Positions 54,650-64,000 of a DNA stretch of 64,000 bases are shown here, one piece after another (positions within the stretch are counted from its first letter, which is position 1; the number at the start of each line of letters is the position of its first letter). This DNA comes from Piliocolobus tephrosceles (Eukaryota > Chordata > Mammalia > Primates > Cercopithecidae): assembly GCF_002776525.5 (NCBI RefSeq), contig NC_045446.1, positions 69,108,047 to 69,172,046 on the forward strand. The letters are read 5' to 3'. The notes under the pieces were generated by a model. The model ran no database searches. It saw only the letters and a program-made list of their open reading frames with translations, and was not told the origin of the DNA. A program made the translations under genes and the position numbers.

Positions 54650-55022
54650 TTTATTCTACATTTTACACAGGATTTTCACAGCCATGATCTCATGTGATCC
54701 TTACCACATCCAGGAAGGGTAATGGCTATCATCCCCATCTTACACATAAAGAAACTGAGGTTAGGAGCGGTGATATGACTTGTGTAGGGACACACAACTT
54801 GTAAGGGGCCAAGTGGGGCTCCAACCCAGGAGAGAGGCAGCAAGAAAGATCTGGATTTAAAACTGATTATTGTGATTTTAGGCAGGTTGGTTGATCTTTT
54901 AGAGCTGGGGAGCCTCAGGGTGTGGTCCTACCTTACAGGAGTCCCATGTAGAGTAAATGCATAAAAGCATGCATGTCTGGGGCCTACCATGGGCCTGACA
55001 TACAGCAGGTACTCAAAAGTGG
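54650..55022. repeat. Two MIR SINEs, reverse then forward
   Basis: 54650-54835 is reverse (tcatccccatcttacacata, aaagaaactgaggttaggag, caagtggggctccaacccag). 54840-55022 is forward (atctggatttaaaactgatt, tgggcctgacatacagcagg, tactcaaaagt). Together they could fold. Confidence 0.8.
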
Positions 55023-55051
55023 AAGTGGTGGCTCTCCCACACCTCCCTTTC

Positions 55052-55329
55052 TTTTTCTTTTCTTTTCTTTTTTTTTTTTTTGAGACAGAGTCCCAGGCTG
55101 GAGTGCAGTGATGCAAGCACCTGGGCTCAAGTGATTCCTGTGCCTCAGCCACCCAAGTAGCTGGGATTATAGGCACGCCACCACGCCTGGCCAATTTTTA
55201 TATTTTTAGTAGAGACTGGGTTTTGCCATTTTGGCCAGGCTAGTCTCGAACTCCTGACCTTATGTAATCTGTCTGCCTTGGCCTTCCAAAGTGCTGGAAT
55301 TACAGGGGTGAGCAACCACGCCTGGCCTG
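55052..55329 (-). mobile_element. Alu (reverse), shortened, with perfect 12-bp target duplication
   Basis: It is flanked by cacctccctttc at 55040-55051 and 55330-55341. It lacks several segments of the standard Alu (after agacagagtc and in the centre), so it is shorter than usual. Confidence 0.95.
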
Positions 55330-55341
55330 CACCTCCCTTTC

Positions 55342-55930
55342 ATCACCAGCCCCAGCCACACATCCAGGCAACCCCTCTGTGTGAAACCCTGAGTGGACAC
55401 TGGAGGCATGGAACTAAGTCTACCCCTTCCCCTGGAGGGGCACACAGCCTCATGGGTGAAAGAGACAAGCAGGAATGGCTCAAGAGGGAGAAAAGCTGTG
55501 AGGGAGGTGTTGGGTTATGGGGTTGGGGTGGGTGGGGCGACAAGTGGAAGACTCACTGAGCTCTATGTGTCAGCTGCAGCTCCTAGTGTCTCACAGATTG
55601 TTCTAACCTTGCCCACGCGCTGCCTCCAGAGGGGTGTAAGATGGTTCATTCACACCTCTGGAGGCTGAAATTGGGTTGATGGAAAGGCCAATTTCCATGG
55701 GACATGGGAGAGAGGGAACGCACAAAGCAAGCTGGATTATCTCTGACTGTCAAAATCTGCTGGCCAAAATGACCAAAGAGCCACTGAAATTTATGGCAGA
55801 CCTTGAACCATCTGTGGTCACAGAGTGCTCTCTTCAACAGGGAGGCTTGGGCTCTGCACTTTTGTACTGACATTTGATTAAGAAAGTGCTTCCAAATAGC
55901 TGTTTTCAAGTCATTTATTACTTCCTCTGG
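55342..55930. other. Intronic sequence, nothing recognised
   Basis: No named repeat. G-rich ggggttggggtgggtggggc at 55519-55538 is a weak G-quadruplex motif. Confidence 0.45.
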
Positions 55931-55939
55931 ATACACACA

Positions 55940-55982
<43 letters not shown>

Positions 55983-55990
55983 ACATACAT
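55931..55990 (+). repeat. (CA)n microsatellite with interruptions
   Basis: 60 bases of CA repeat, with three or four CATA interruptions near both ends. It is likely polymorphic. Confidence 0.97.
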
Positions 55991-56187
55991 AAAATATGTT
56001 TTCCTCCCTCCATTCAATTTACACAGTGGCAAAATTCCAGGCCTCAAGATGAAGTAAGAGCACAACCTAATAGTCCAGCCTCCTACTCAGATACTTGAGG
56101 AATGATGGGGGTATTAGGTACAAAGGAAAGGGGCAAGAGATAGGAGGATTCAGAGGGAAAGCAGCCAGGTATGGGAGGGTGGGAGGG
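55991..56187. other. Intronic sequence, nothing recognised
   Basis: Short segment with a G-rich ggtatgggagggtgggaggg phrase at 56168. Confidence 0.5.
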
Positions 56188-56425
56188 CAGGGATATTAAC
56201 TGGGTATCTACTACGTGTCCAGCACTGTGGAAGGCCCTTGATATAAATTATCTTAATCAACCCTCATGCCCCTTGAAAGTGTGAAGATTTCTCCAGCTGA
56301 CATATACAGACTTGGAGACTCAAACAGAGGCAGCTTAAGGTCACTCAGCCAGTTGGGTACCAGTCTGGGTGCTGAATCTTGGTCTACTGAACCCTATGCC
56401 CACATGCTTCTGACTAAAATAACCT
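56188..56425 (-). repeat. MIR SINE (reverse)
   Basis: tactacgtgtccagcactgt, ttatcttaatcaaccctcat and aaggtcactcagccagttgg then gaaccctatgcccacatgct are reversed MIR. Confidence 0.8.
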
Positions 56426-57237
56426 TAATAAATAACAGTAATAAACCTAAGAATGTACATTTGTAAATTCACGAGTTTACTTCCTTGATCTTTCATCAGC
56501 CCTGGGAAGAGGACAATAATGTTCAAAGTGAAGCCATTTGCTCAAAGCTATGGACCTAGTGAGGTGTGGATTTGGGCTTCCAGCCCAGGCCACCTAAGCC
56601 TACAGCCCTTCCAGGGCCTCAGTCTGTCTTTCATAACATCTTAGAGTGACAGTCAGGGATTAGTGTAACCAATGAACCAGGCAAAAAACCAACCAGTGGG
56701 GAAGAAAACCCAAAGCATATAAAGTAAAATCCAAGCTGTGTATTTATCATTTGTGGAGTTTCTGAATATCTGTTACAGTTCAATAAAAAGTTTTAAAAAA
56801 ACAAAACAGAAAGCCATGTGGTGTGGATGTAAGCATATACTAAGAGATATTTTTCTAAAACAGCTTTTCCCCAGTAAATGCCCTGATTCGAAACAGCTTT
56901 CCATGAACTTGATCACTGCGCCAAGGTCTCTTGCTTGCATTAGATTTCTATAAAGATTTGTGAAACGTTTTTGGGGAAAGCACAAACATAATGAGGACCA
57001 AGACTTCTAGAAATTCCTCTACTGTCACTCCAAGAAATCTTGAAAATCGAGGAAGGCAGTGGGGGAGAGTGGACAAGTAGAGAAATGACTTCCCAACCTT
57101 GCTCCTGAGTGACCAAGTCTGGTTTTTAAAGCGGGAACCCTTTAGGCAGCTTCAGGTCCAAATCAGAAGAAAAACAAACTTTTTTTTTTTTTAAATCCTA
57201 AATTGCACTTTTACAGAAAGAAGCCTTTGAGATAAGA
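56426..57237. other. Intronic sequence; weak MIR (-) at about 56500-56610
   Basis: tttgctcaaagctatggacc and ccagcccaggccacctaagc are MIR-like. The rest is unassigned, with (T)12 at 57181. Confidence 0.45.
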
Positions 57238-57359
57238 GAAGAGAAAGGAATAAGCATTTGCCAAATAGCTTTTGTGTCTGGCACTGCACTAAGCACTTGC
57301 CACGTGCTTTCCAACATAACTCCACAACAGGAATCACTCTTGCACTCAGCAATATTACT
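57238..57359 (-). repeat. MIR SINE (reverse), partial
   Basis: ttttgtgtctggcactgcac followed by taagcacttgccacgtgctt is the reversed MIR tail. Confidence 0.65.
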
Positions 57360-57780
57360 TGACATTTAATATGCAACAGAAATTCATTGTCTCATGGTTC
57401 TGGAGGGCAGAAGTCTGAAATAATGATATGGACAGGGCCATGCTCTCTCTGAACCCTGTAGGGGAATGCTTTTTTGCCTCTTCCTAGTGCTAGTGGGTTG
57501 CTGCCATCTCTGGCATTCCCTGGCTTGCAGCTACATCACTCCAGTCTCTGCCTTTATCATCATATGTGTGCTCCCTGCATGGTGCTGCCTTCTAAGAACA
57601 CCAGTCATAGTGGAGTAGGTTCCCACCCTCCTCTCCTATGACCTTATCTCAATTAAGTACATCTGCAACATCCTGTTTTCACATATGGTCACAGTCTGAG
57701 GTACTGGTGATTGGGACTTCAATATACCTTTCTGCAGGGCTGGGTGGTGGATCAATAGTGCTCAACACATAACACTGTCC
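57360..57780 (-). mobile_element. MaLR LTR, MLT1-like (reverse)
   Basis: attcattgtctcatggttct, ggagggcagaagtctgaaat, tgacagggccatgctctctc-type block, ctcttcctagtgctagtggg and acttatctcaatt-type block follow the reversed MLT1 order. No internal sequence is present. Confidence 0.75.
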
Positions 57781-57984
57781 TTGTGGAACTCACAGTATAA
57801 AAGCCCCCTCTTACAGATGAATACATTGAGGCACAGAGAGGCCAAGTGATTTGCTCAGGATCAACAGGCAGTAAACTGCAAATCCAGGTCTGATTCCAGA
57901 GCCCATTTTCGGTCTACTAGACTACCTTGTCTAGCCTATGCAGGTTCTCCTCAGCTGGTGGCCATTTATAGAAAAGGAGCTTTA

Positions 57985-58736
57985 TTCATCATCACTGGTC
58001 ATCAGAGAAATGCAAGTCAAAACCACAAGGAAATATCATCTCACGCTAGTTAGAATGGCGATCATTAAAAAGTCAGGAAACAACAGATGCTAGAGAGGAT
58101 GTGGAGAAATAGGAAGTCTTTTACACAGTTGGTAGAAGCGTAAATTAGTTCAACCATTGTGGAAGACAGTATGGTGATTCCTCAAGGATCTAGAACCAGA
58201 AATACCATTTGACCCAGCAATTCCATTACTGGATACATACCCAAAGGATTATAAATCATTCTACTATAAAGACACACGCATACATATGTTTGTTGCAGCA
58301 TGGTTCACAATAGCAAAGACTTGGAACCAACCCAAATGCCCATCAATTATAGACTGGATAAAGATAATGTGGCACATATACACCATGGAATATTATGCAG
58401 CCATAAAAAAGGATAAGTTCATGTCCTTAGCAGGGACATGGATGAAACTGGAAACCATCATTCTCAGCAAACTAACACAGGAACAGAAAACCAAACACCG
58501 CATGTTCTCACTCATAAGTGGGAGTTGAACAATGAGAATACATGGACACAGGGAAGGGAACAATATACACAGTGGCCTGTTGGGGGGTTGGATGGGTAGG
58601 GGAGGCACAGCATTAGGAGAAATACTTAATGTAGATGACGGGTTGATGAGTGCAGCAAACTACCATGGCACATGCATACCTCTGTAACAAACCTGCATAT
58701 TCTGCACATGTACCCCAGAACTTACAGTATAATAAC

Positions 58737-58768
<32 letters not shown>

Positions 58769-58772
58769 GAAA
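57985..58772 (+). mobile_element. L1PA/PB-type LINE-1, 5'-truncated, with perfect 15-bp target duplication
   Basis: About 0.75 kb of the L1 3' end with a tail (A)n then (AAAAG)n (58737-58779). The target copy agaaaaggagcttta lies at 57970-57984 and 58773-58787. The 3'UTR lacks the Old World monkey duplication and the G-tract is short, so it is older than the L1 at the left edge. It is antisense to the inferred host gene. Confidence 0.95.
57986..58528 (+). pseudogene. L1 ORF2 C-terminal remnant
   Basis: The frame matches L1 ORF2p but has in-frame TAG codons at 58091-58093 and 58133-58135, the first from a tryptophan codon. An open run of 80 codons follows to 58528. It is 5'-truncated and non-functional. 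Confidence 0.9.
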
Positions 58773-58925
58773 AGAAAAGGAGCTTTAGTGTAAATGATCC
58801 ATTTAGTCCTTGTAACACTTTTACAAGGTAGGTATTATTGTTTCCATTTTACTGATGGAATGAGCTCGAGACAGACTGAAGTTAGTTGGTTCATAAGAGG
58901 AGAATCAGGAATGAACCAAAGTGGG

Positions 58926-59679
58926 CAGGTTCTCTACCCATCCTTTTTGTCTGTAACCACACCAAAAGGACGAATGCCATTGTCATGGGGGAAGTGGACA
59001 CCAGAAATCAATTAATGAAAAGGCTGGTCACCCTGACCAAGGGCACTAGATTGGGGAAAAAAATTAGAGTTTTGAATGTTTTTGTTTCTTGTAACCAAAA
59101 AAGCTCATCTGGAAAGAAAAGCATTCATACTTTGGAGGTTAAGGGTATTCACCATCCAAAGCTCAGAAGTTCAGATCTTGCCCTGCTCTGGAGAACAGAG
59201 TCTGACTGCTGCTAACAAAACAGGGTTTCTTGCTTTCTGAAGTGGAGAGCACTGAGTGAAGCTTGTGTACAAAGCTTCTCGGTGTTTCATGGGCAGATCA
59301 TGACAAGCAGCGTTCCTATGACGTTAGTGCTGGCGCACATGGGCTCCATGTGCCTCAGATTTCATGGGATTTGGGAAATGAGGGAAGAAAAAGATGCCTG
59401 TAGGGTGGGAAATGCATTCAGAATGTTTCTGCAAGCCAAATTCTCAGTGTCCAGTGGTCTGTGAGGTTGGGAGGGGTGGCTGGTTCTGTGTGATTTGTCA
59501 CAGGTCCCTGGGCTAGTCGGAGGAGGGCAGTGCCAGCCACTTGAGGAAGAAGGCCAAGCATCCCTCTGGGGTGTCCTGCCACCAAAATCCTGCCTGCTTA
59601 GTTCTCAGCCCTCCCAAGAGAGGGACTCAAACCAGCACCCCAATTTAGTCATAGAGGGGAACTTGATTAGGTCCCTCAC
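58926..59679. other. Intronic sequence, nothing recognised
   Basis: No named repeat or exon. Confidence 0.45.
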
Positions 59680-60135
59680 CTGCCTTTGAGAAGTTCCCAG
59701 TTTAGTGGCTGAGCAAACCCAGAATATGCAATTCCCCTACAATGTTGTGAGAGGGAAATACAAAAGATCAAGGCCTTAATTGATGGAGCGTTGGGGCTCA
59801 GTGGCCCCTTGCTAGAGAAAGGGAAGTTTAAGCAGAAGTCTAAAGGTGAACCAGGAGTTGGCCAGGTTAAGAAGGCATTGTGGGTATGCATGTGTGCTGT
59901 GCATGCACATATGTGTTGTACATGCCTGTGTGTCTACAGCAGTGGGCTGGTTAGAGTGTCCCAGGCAGAAAGAACAGCTTGTGCCGAGGCTCACAGGGAG
60001 GAAAGAGTACAATACAGCTAAGGAACTCCAAGCACTAAGAGTTGAGTATGTTGGGAGCAGGGGTAGGGATGGTGGTAAAGAGACAACTGGGGAGAGAGGC
60101 CATGTTCAAATCCTATAAAGGCTTCTGGTGGAATC
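59680..60135 (-). repeat. Probable L2 (reverse), decayed, with a TG-rich insertion
   Basis: gagcgttggggctcagtggc, gaagtttaagcagaagtcta, gtgtcccaggcagaaagaac and gcttgtgccgaggctcacag follow the reversed L2 pattern also seen at 54215-54300. 59880-59937 is a (TG)-rich imperfect tract (gtatgcatgtgtgctgtgca). Confidence 0.6.
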
Positions 60136-60549
60136 CAGGGTCTGTCCCGACTCCCTGGGCTCTATATCCATCATCAGTTACCAACTTGTCTTCACCACCT
60201 GAATTGAGTCACCAAACTTCTCTGGGCCTGACATTTAGCTGAAAATTACCATGGTTACGTGAGTTCCCTTCTAAGCTCCCTTAGAGTTCCAATAATAAAA
60301 CTAGCAAGACTGATTTGTGCTATTCCACTTAATCCTCATATTAACCCTCTGAGTTACTATCACCCCCATTTAGTAGACGAGAGAAGATAAATTCAAAGAA
60401 GGTTAAGTGATTACATTCTGTAAGTCTATGATCTTCTGAAAGAAACTGCCCTCAAGATTTCTGACTGAATAACTGAGTCCTTGGCTCCCAGAAGAACTTT
60501 ATTCAGAGAAGAGAAAGATGACTTGCTAATAACAACAATGATAATAATT
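60136..60549. repeat. MIR-family elements, forward then reverse
   Basis: About 60160-60300 is forward with the cttagagttccaa tail. About 60300-60425 is reverse (cacttaatcctcatattaac, gagttactatcaccccca). The rest, to 60549, is unassigned. Confidence 0.6.
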
Positions 60550-60785
60550 GTTGTTACTATCGATCAGGCACTTTCTCTTTGCCAGACATTGCATTCATGC
60601 TGTGTATAGACATGCATCCATTTTTAATTGTCACAGCAATCTTAAGAGGTAGGGACTTTCATTATCCCCATTTCAGAGATAAGGAAAATAGTGGTCAATC
60701 AACATGACCAAGGTCACATAGTCATGGTAAGGGGAGAGCCAGGAGGTGGCCCCAGGTGAATGACTCCACTCTGAGCTCCTAATCA
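60550..60785 (-). repeat. MIR SINE (reverse)
   Basis: ctttctctttgccagacatt, cattatccccatttcagaga and taaggaaaatagtggtcaat, then ccaaggtcacatagtcatgg are reversed MIR. Confidence 0.9.
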
Positions 60786-60964
60786 CTTCTCTGTGAGGCT
60801 TAAAAGGAGCAAGGCTCTATAAACTCAAGCTGTGGAATTGCACATGAGGAAGTTGAGGCCTGAAAGGTGACAGAATAAGCCCAGGGTCCCATAGGAAGGC
60901 AGCAGTGGCACTGGGTTTGTGCCATTAATATCAACAATAGCAACAGTAGTGAGGGCTGGCTTAC
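60786..60964 (-). repeat. Short reversed MIR piece
   Basis: gaggaagttgaggcctgaaa and taagcccagggtcccatagg are a MIR core. No other element is seen in the interval. Confidence 0.55.
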
Positions 60965-61148
60965 TTAGTAGGGTGGTCAGAACGTGAACTCATGTCTGAG
61001 TCTGAATCCTAGGTCCGCCATTTACTAGCTGTACAACCGTGGGCAAGGTTTTAGTTTTCTGAGCCTCGGTTTCTTCATTTATAGAAAAGGGATAGTACCT
61101 ACCTCACACGGTTGTACGGGGGGTTAAAGAGTTCAGGTATGAGAGCTC
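60965..61148 (+). repeat. MIR SINE
   Basis: gtctgagtctgaatcctagg, ccatttactagctgtacaac and ctgagcctcggtttcttcat, then atagtacctacctcacacgg give a near full forward MIR. Confidence 0.92.
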
Positions 61149-61149
61149 T

Positions 61150-61388
61150 ACTGAAGTATTTGCTATAATTGATTTGCTACCTGCTCTGTGCCAGGTATGG
61201 TGTTGATACACTTTATCTTTAATTGTCACAGAAACCTTTGGAGAGAGATTATTATTCCTGTTTTCTAGATGGAGAAATAAGCTTAGAGAAATTAAATAAT
61301 GTATCTAAAGTTACACAGCATGAAAGGTGTAGAAGCTGGATTGGAACCTGGGACTGATTTCCAAAACTATGTTATATCCCACAATAAT
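61150..61388 (-). repeat. MIR SINE (reverse)
   Basis: gctacctgctctgtgccagg, cctgttttctagatggagaa, aagttacacagcatgaaagg and ggattggaacctgggactga are reversed MIR. With the element at 60965 it forms an inverted pair only 2 bp apart. Confidence 0.9.
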
Positions 61389-62384
61389 CTCTCTGCTATG
61401 TATATGACTTTGCAGAGAGCACTGACATCCACAACCTCATTACTGTGAAGTATCTGGCCTATTTTTAAATGCTGATGATTCTTATATCTCTATGACAGAT
61501 GTGTGCATGCAGGGAGGGGATGATGAACAAGAAAGCACACCGCAAGCAGGATGGATGATTGCATTCACGTGTCATCTATTATTCTATAATAGAAATATAA
61601 TTATTCTATAAGGATAGTAACAACCCATCCCATGTGCAGAACCCTCTATGGTTCGGATAACCCTTTTACACCCATTATCTCATTGCAGCTCCATGACAGC
61701 CCTGTGGGGAGGGGAGTAGAGCTAATTATATTATTTTCCCTTTGTAGCAGCCACTTTTGGTTGCATAGCAATACCCACTGCCCTCCTAACAGAATCCTGA
61801 CTTTGCTCAGCTAGCCACACTATGGTTATGTGTCTCAGTTGGCAGATCCTGACTGGCAAGTTACAAAAGTCTCCTTCCCCATGAGGGAATGTGGACCACC
61901 GGCCAATCTGATATGAGGAGAGGTCTGGGGGTTCCCTGGATGGGGAATCATCTGGATACAGTGCCCGGGACTGTAGCAGGGGAACACAAGAAGCTGAATC
62001 TGAGCCTTGATGAACATGCCTGGAATTGCCCTATCTCCAGACTTCTTGCTAAATGAGATAATAAATGTTGAAGCTAACGATAATCATTGAAGCCGGTTTG
62101 AGTTATGGTTTTGCATAAGGCATCCTAAGATCTCCTACCTCACTGTAGACAGTCTTCATAAAAATGCTCTCCCACTGCTTTCATTTCTACCCTTATTGTT
62201 GAGCCATGCCCTTTGCTAAGTAAGACCGTGCTGCTCTCATTGAGTTGCCAGCAAGCCTCAACTCAGTTATTTGGTTCCCTCTCCACCAGCATGCACATCT
62301 CCTGCAAGCCCAGTGTCTGGCCCCAGGTCAGGACTTGCCACAGGGTAGGCATAAAGGAATCACACCTGCAAGAAGCCTGATTAG
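61389..62384. other. Intronic sequence with a reversed MIR at about 61630-61730
   Basis: cccttttacacccattatct, cattgcagctccatgacagc and cctgtggggaggggagtag are MIR. The rest is unassigned. Confidence 0.5.
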
Positions 62385-62655
62385 TTTGGTTGCATAATGA
62401 TTCTGAGGCTGCTTCCTCAACTGATAAGTAGGATAATAACATCTGCTTTGCAGACTGCTTGTGGCGCAGGGAGTGGATGGTGTCCTCAGTCTCCCTCCAA
62501 GGAAATGCCACTTGCCTTAATCAGTAATAATTCCTACATCTTCTGGTTGGCAAGTACCATGTGCCAGGCACCGGAACCCAGTGGTGAGCAAGCAGAGCCA
62601 CCCCTGTTCTTGTGACAGTCCTCATCTAACAAGGCAGACACACATGCTTGGAGGC
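62385..62655. repeat. MIR (+) fragment followed by inverted L2 3' end
   Basis: 62385-62485: ctgaggctgcttcctcaact, gataagtaggataataacat. 62540-62655: accatgtgccaggcaccgga and gagccacccctgttcttgtg. Confidence 0.65.
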
Positions 62656-63339
62656 CTTGTCCCACATTAGCTCCAGGTCCACTCGTGGCTGTGGCCTCCT
62701 CTGAAAACCAGGAGGCAGGAGTTGTCCTCTTCCTTAGGGATGAGGCCAGAGTCCATGGACTCACCCTGGGCTCCTGTTTCCTGTCTGCTTAAGTGATTGA
62801 CAAGTGGCTGACACCTTGGGTGCAAGTCTCAGAGGGTCCCCTGCAGTGAGTCCGGGTATCACAGTATCTCAAGTGGTCAACTGGGCCCTGCCCCTCTGGC
62901 CCTCCTCACACCCCTAGTAGACCCTGTGGCCTAGGGATGCATTCACACTCACTGGAAAGTTGTTCCTCTTCTTGCTGACAATTTTCCACCCAGCTGCAAC
63001 ATCCAACATCCGACAATCCAGCCAGGCCTGTGCTTATGCACGTCCCTCAGAAGGGCTTATATAAAGCGCAACAGATGGCTCTCCATGTCAAAAATTATTT
63101 CCTGATGCCCAGCTGAGACGTCCCAGACCCTGCAGTGCCCATTAGTGCTAAATCCCTGCTTCTCCTGCCCTTTGGCAACTTGTTATTTTCTGAGATGCTC
63201 TGGCAAAGTCTCTGAGCTCAGCCTTTTAAAAGCAGCCCCGAGCACTGTCCTTGCTGGTCCCCTGCAAGGGTCTCCGGGCAGCTCTCGCGGTTACTGACCA
63301 CACAGTGGCCTGGATCTGAGGAGTTAGCTCCCTGTGACC
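62656..63339. other. Intronic sequence, nothing recognised; TATA-like motif at 63058
   Basis: cttatataaagcgc at 63056-63069 is a good TATA match followed by an E-box CAGATG (63072-63077), without CpG support or a downstream exon. Confidence 0.4.
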
Positions 63340-63670
63340 TTTCCTGAGGCACTCGGCACTTTCCTGGCCTCTGGCCTTTGCTTGACTATGTCTTTGACCT
63401 TCAATACCCTTGCCAGTATCTTTTCTTGAAGGTTCACTTCAAATGCCACATTCGTAGGAGGAGGAAAAATAATTCACACTTTTTGAGCACCTAGTGTATA
63501 AAATGTTCTGAAAATCTCACAGCCTAGTCACATTTGTTGGTTAAGTCATTCGTGCATTCACTCACGCATTCAACAAGTATTTACAGAAAGCTATGCTTGT
63601 GTCAGACCTTGGGTCAGGAACTGGTGAGAGGCCAGTGATGCTGCCCTCAGGAAACTTACTGACGAGTGGG
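63340..63670. repeat. L2 (+) fragment followed by inverted L2 3' end
   Basis: 63340-63460: ctctggcctttgcttgacta, cttgaaggttcacttcaaat and gccacattcgtagga. 63535-63670: gcattcaacaagtatttaca, and gatgctgccctcaggaaact then tactgacgag. A short reversed MIR tail may lie between (ttttgagcacctagtgtata). Confidence 0.65.
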
Positions 63671-64000
63671 TCGCCCACTCTGTGTCTAACACTCTTAGTG
63701 CCTTACTTTACAACAAAGCTGTTAGATATTTTAATATCTGCTTGTAGACGATGAAAACTGCTGCTAGTGCCACAAGCCAGCTAAACTGTGCCCTAGTCTG
63801 TGCTTTTGCTTTGTCATCCATTTGATGACACATTCCTGATGCTAACGGTGTCCTGCCTTGGGCTTTAGGGACACAGACGCATGCGTCATGGCTCTATGGG
63901 GATTCTGATGAAAAACTGACTGGTTTTTGCACAGTGTGTTACATGCTGGAGACTAGGGGCTTCCTGAAGGCTGGGAGAGGCCTTGCCTGGCAAGTGCCAA
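63671..64000. other. Intronic sequence, nothing recognised
   Basis: Ends at the window edge. No exon or named repeat. Confidence 0.45.

Larger units (their letters stand above)
57780..58925 (-). repeat. MIR SINE (reverse) split by an L1
   Basis: Left half: cttacagatgaatacattga, cagagaggccaagtgatttg, aatccaggtctgattccaga. Right half: atttagtccttgtaacactt, ggtaggtattattgtttcca, and a second reverse core (ttttactgatggaatgagct). These may be two different MIRs flanking the L1. Confidence 0.7.
42877..64000 (-). other. TENM4: Inferred TENM4 intron upstream of the cassette exon
   Basis: Everything to the right of the acceptor is read as the preceding intron, at least 21.1 kb. Its last 70 bases (plus 42879-42950) have a clear pyrimidine tract on the minus strand (ttttttctgtctgtgtttgt). 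I found no other teneurin coding motif in it. Confidence 0.5.

Noticed and set aside
55646..56065. 139-codon frame with a VCVCVC repeat
   Set aside because: It is the translation of the (CA)n microsatellite and flanks.
1..64000. miR-708, known to lie in a TENM4 intron and derived from L2
   Set aside because: I looked for its arms among the L2 3' ends on both strands and found no match, so it is presumably elsewhere in the gene.
1..64000. tRNA genes
   Set aside because: Many MIR heads carry tRNA-like box sequences, but none folds as a complete tRNA with both boxes and acceptor stem by eye.
1..64000. CRISPR array, operon, phage or bacterial feature
   Set aside because: Repeats are SINE/LINE/LTR/microsatellite. 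No regularly spaced identical repeats with unique spacers; the 31-bp array at 21099 has no spacers.

Overview
This window is vertebrate, specifically primate, nuclear DNA. It has no operon-like layout and no long host reading frame. It is filled with Alu, L1, L2, MIR, MaLR/ERVL LTR and DNA-transposon relics. Alu elements make it a primate. The L1 copy at the left edge (1-1254) has a 3'UTR with an internal near-duplication (ttgatgggtgc / gttgatgggtgc, about 1021-1051) that I associate with Old World monkey L1s and not with human L1PA. My best guess is therefore a cercopithecid such as a macaque, baboon or vervet. The block of exactly 100 N inside that L1 marks a draft-assembly gap.

The only host coding sequence I can support is one 210-bp exon on the minus strand (42667-42876). 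It has a clean acceptor and a GTAAGT donor, and it is phase 1 at both ends. It encodes a proline-rich and acidic segment (SPSPPPSPP ... DSDSEEEFVPNSFLV) that I recognise as an alternatively used cassette of the intracellular domain of a teneurin, most likely TENM4. It sits in a GC/CpG-rich island (about 42480-43060) within otherwise ordinary intronic DNA. The simplest reading is that the whole 64 kb lies inside the TENM4 gene, transcribed right to left, with very large introns on both sides of the exon.

Layout. 1-1254: young L1 end plus gap. 1255-10000: L2/MIR debris, a spaced local duplication (1655-1784 and 4404-4533), two Alus stacked at one target site, a (GT)24 tract, another Alu, and a long repeat-poor AT-rich stretch. 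10000-14500: MIRs, a repeat-free homeodomain/POU-motif-rich block that looks like a candidate enhancer, and a MER1-type hAT element inside a MIR. 14500-26200: MIR/L2, an ERVL-type solo LTR, a 31-bp minisatellite, and a MER30-type hAT element with an Alu inside. 26242-28010: a decayed Tigger1 with its catalytic core deleted and an AluY inserted. 28000-42000: old L1, L2, MIR, a MaLR LTR and a small Tigger-type element. 42480-43060: the exon island. 43000-64000: composite Alus, a long L2, an MST LTR, a 7SL-derived monomer, old L1s in both orientations, a MADE1 hairpin of the miR-548-generating type, a second MaLR LTR, a 5'-truncated L1 with a perfect 15-bp target duplication, and dense MIRs to the end.

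There is no multi-gene system here. Repeat boundaries were judged by eye against remembered consensus features, so most are good to about 10-30 bp; those set by target-site duplications are exact.
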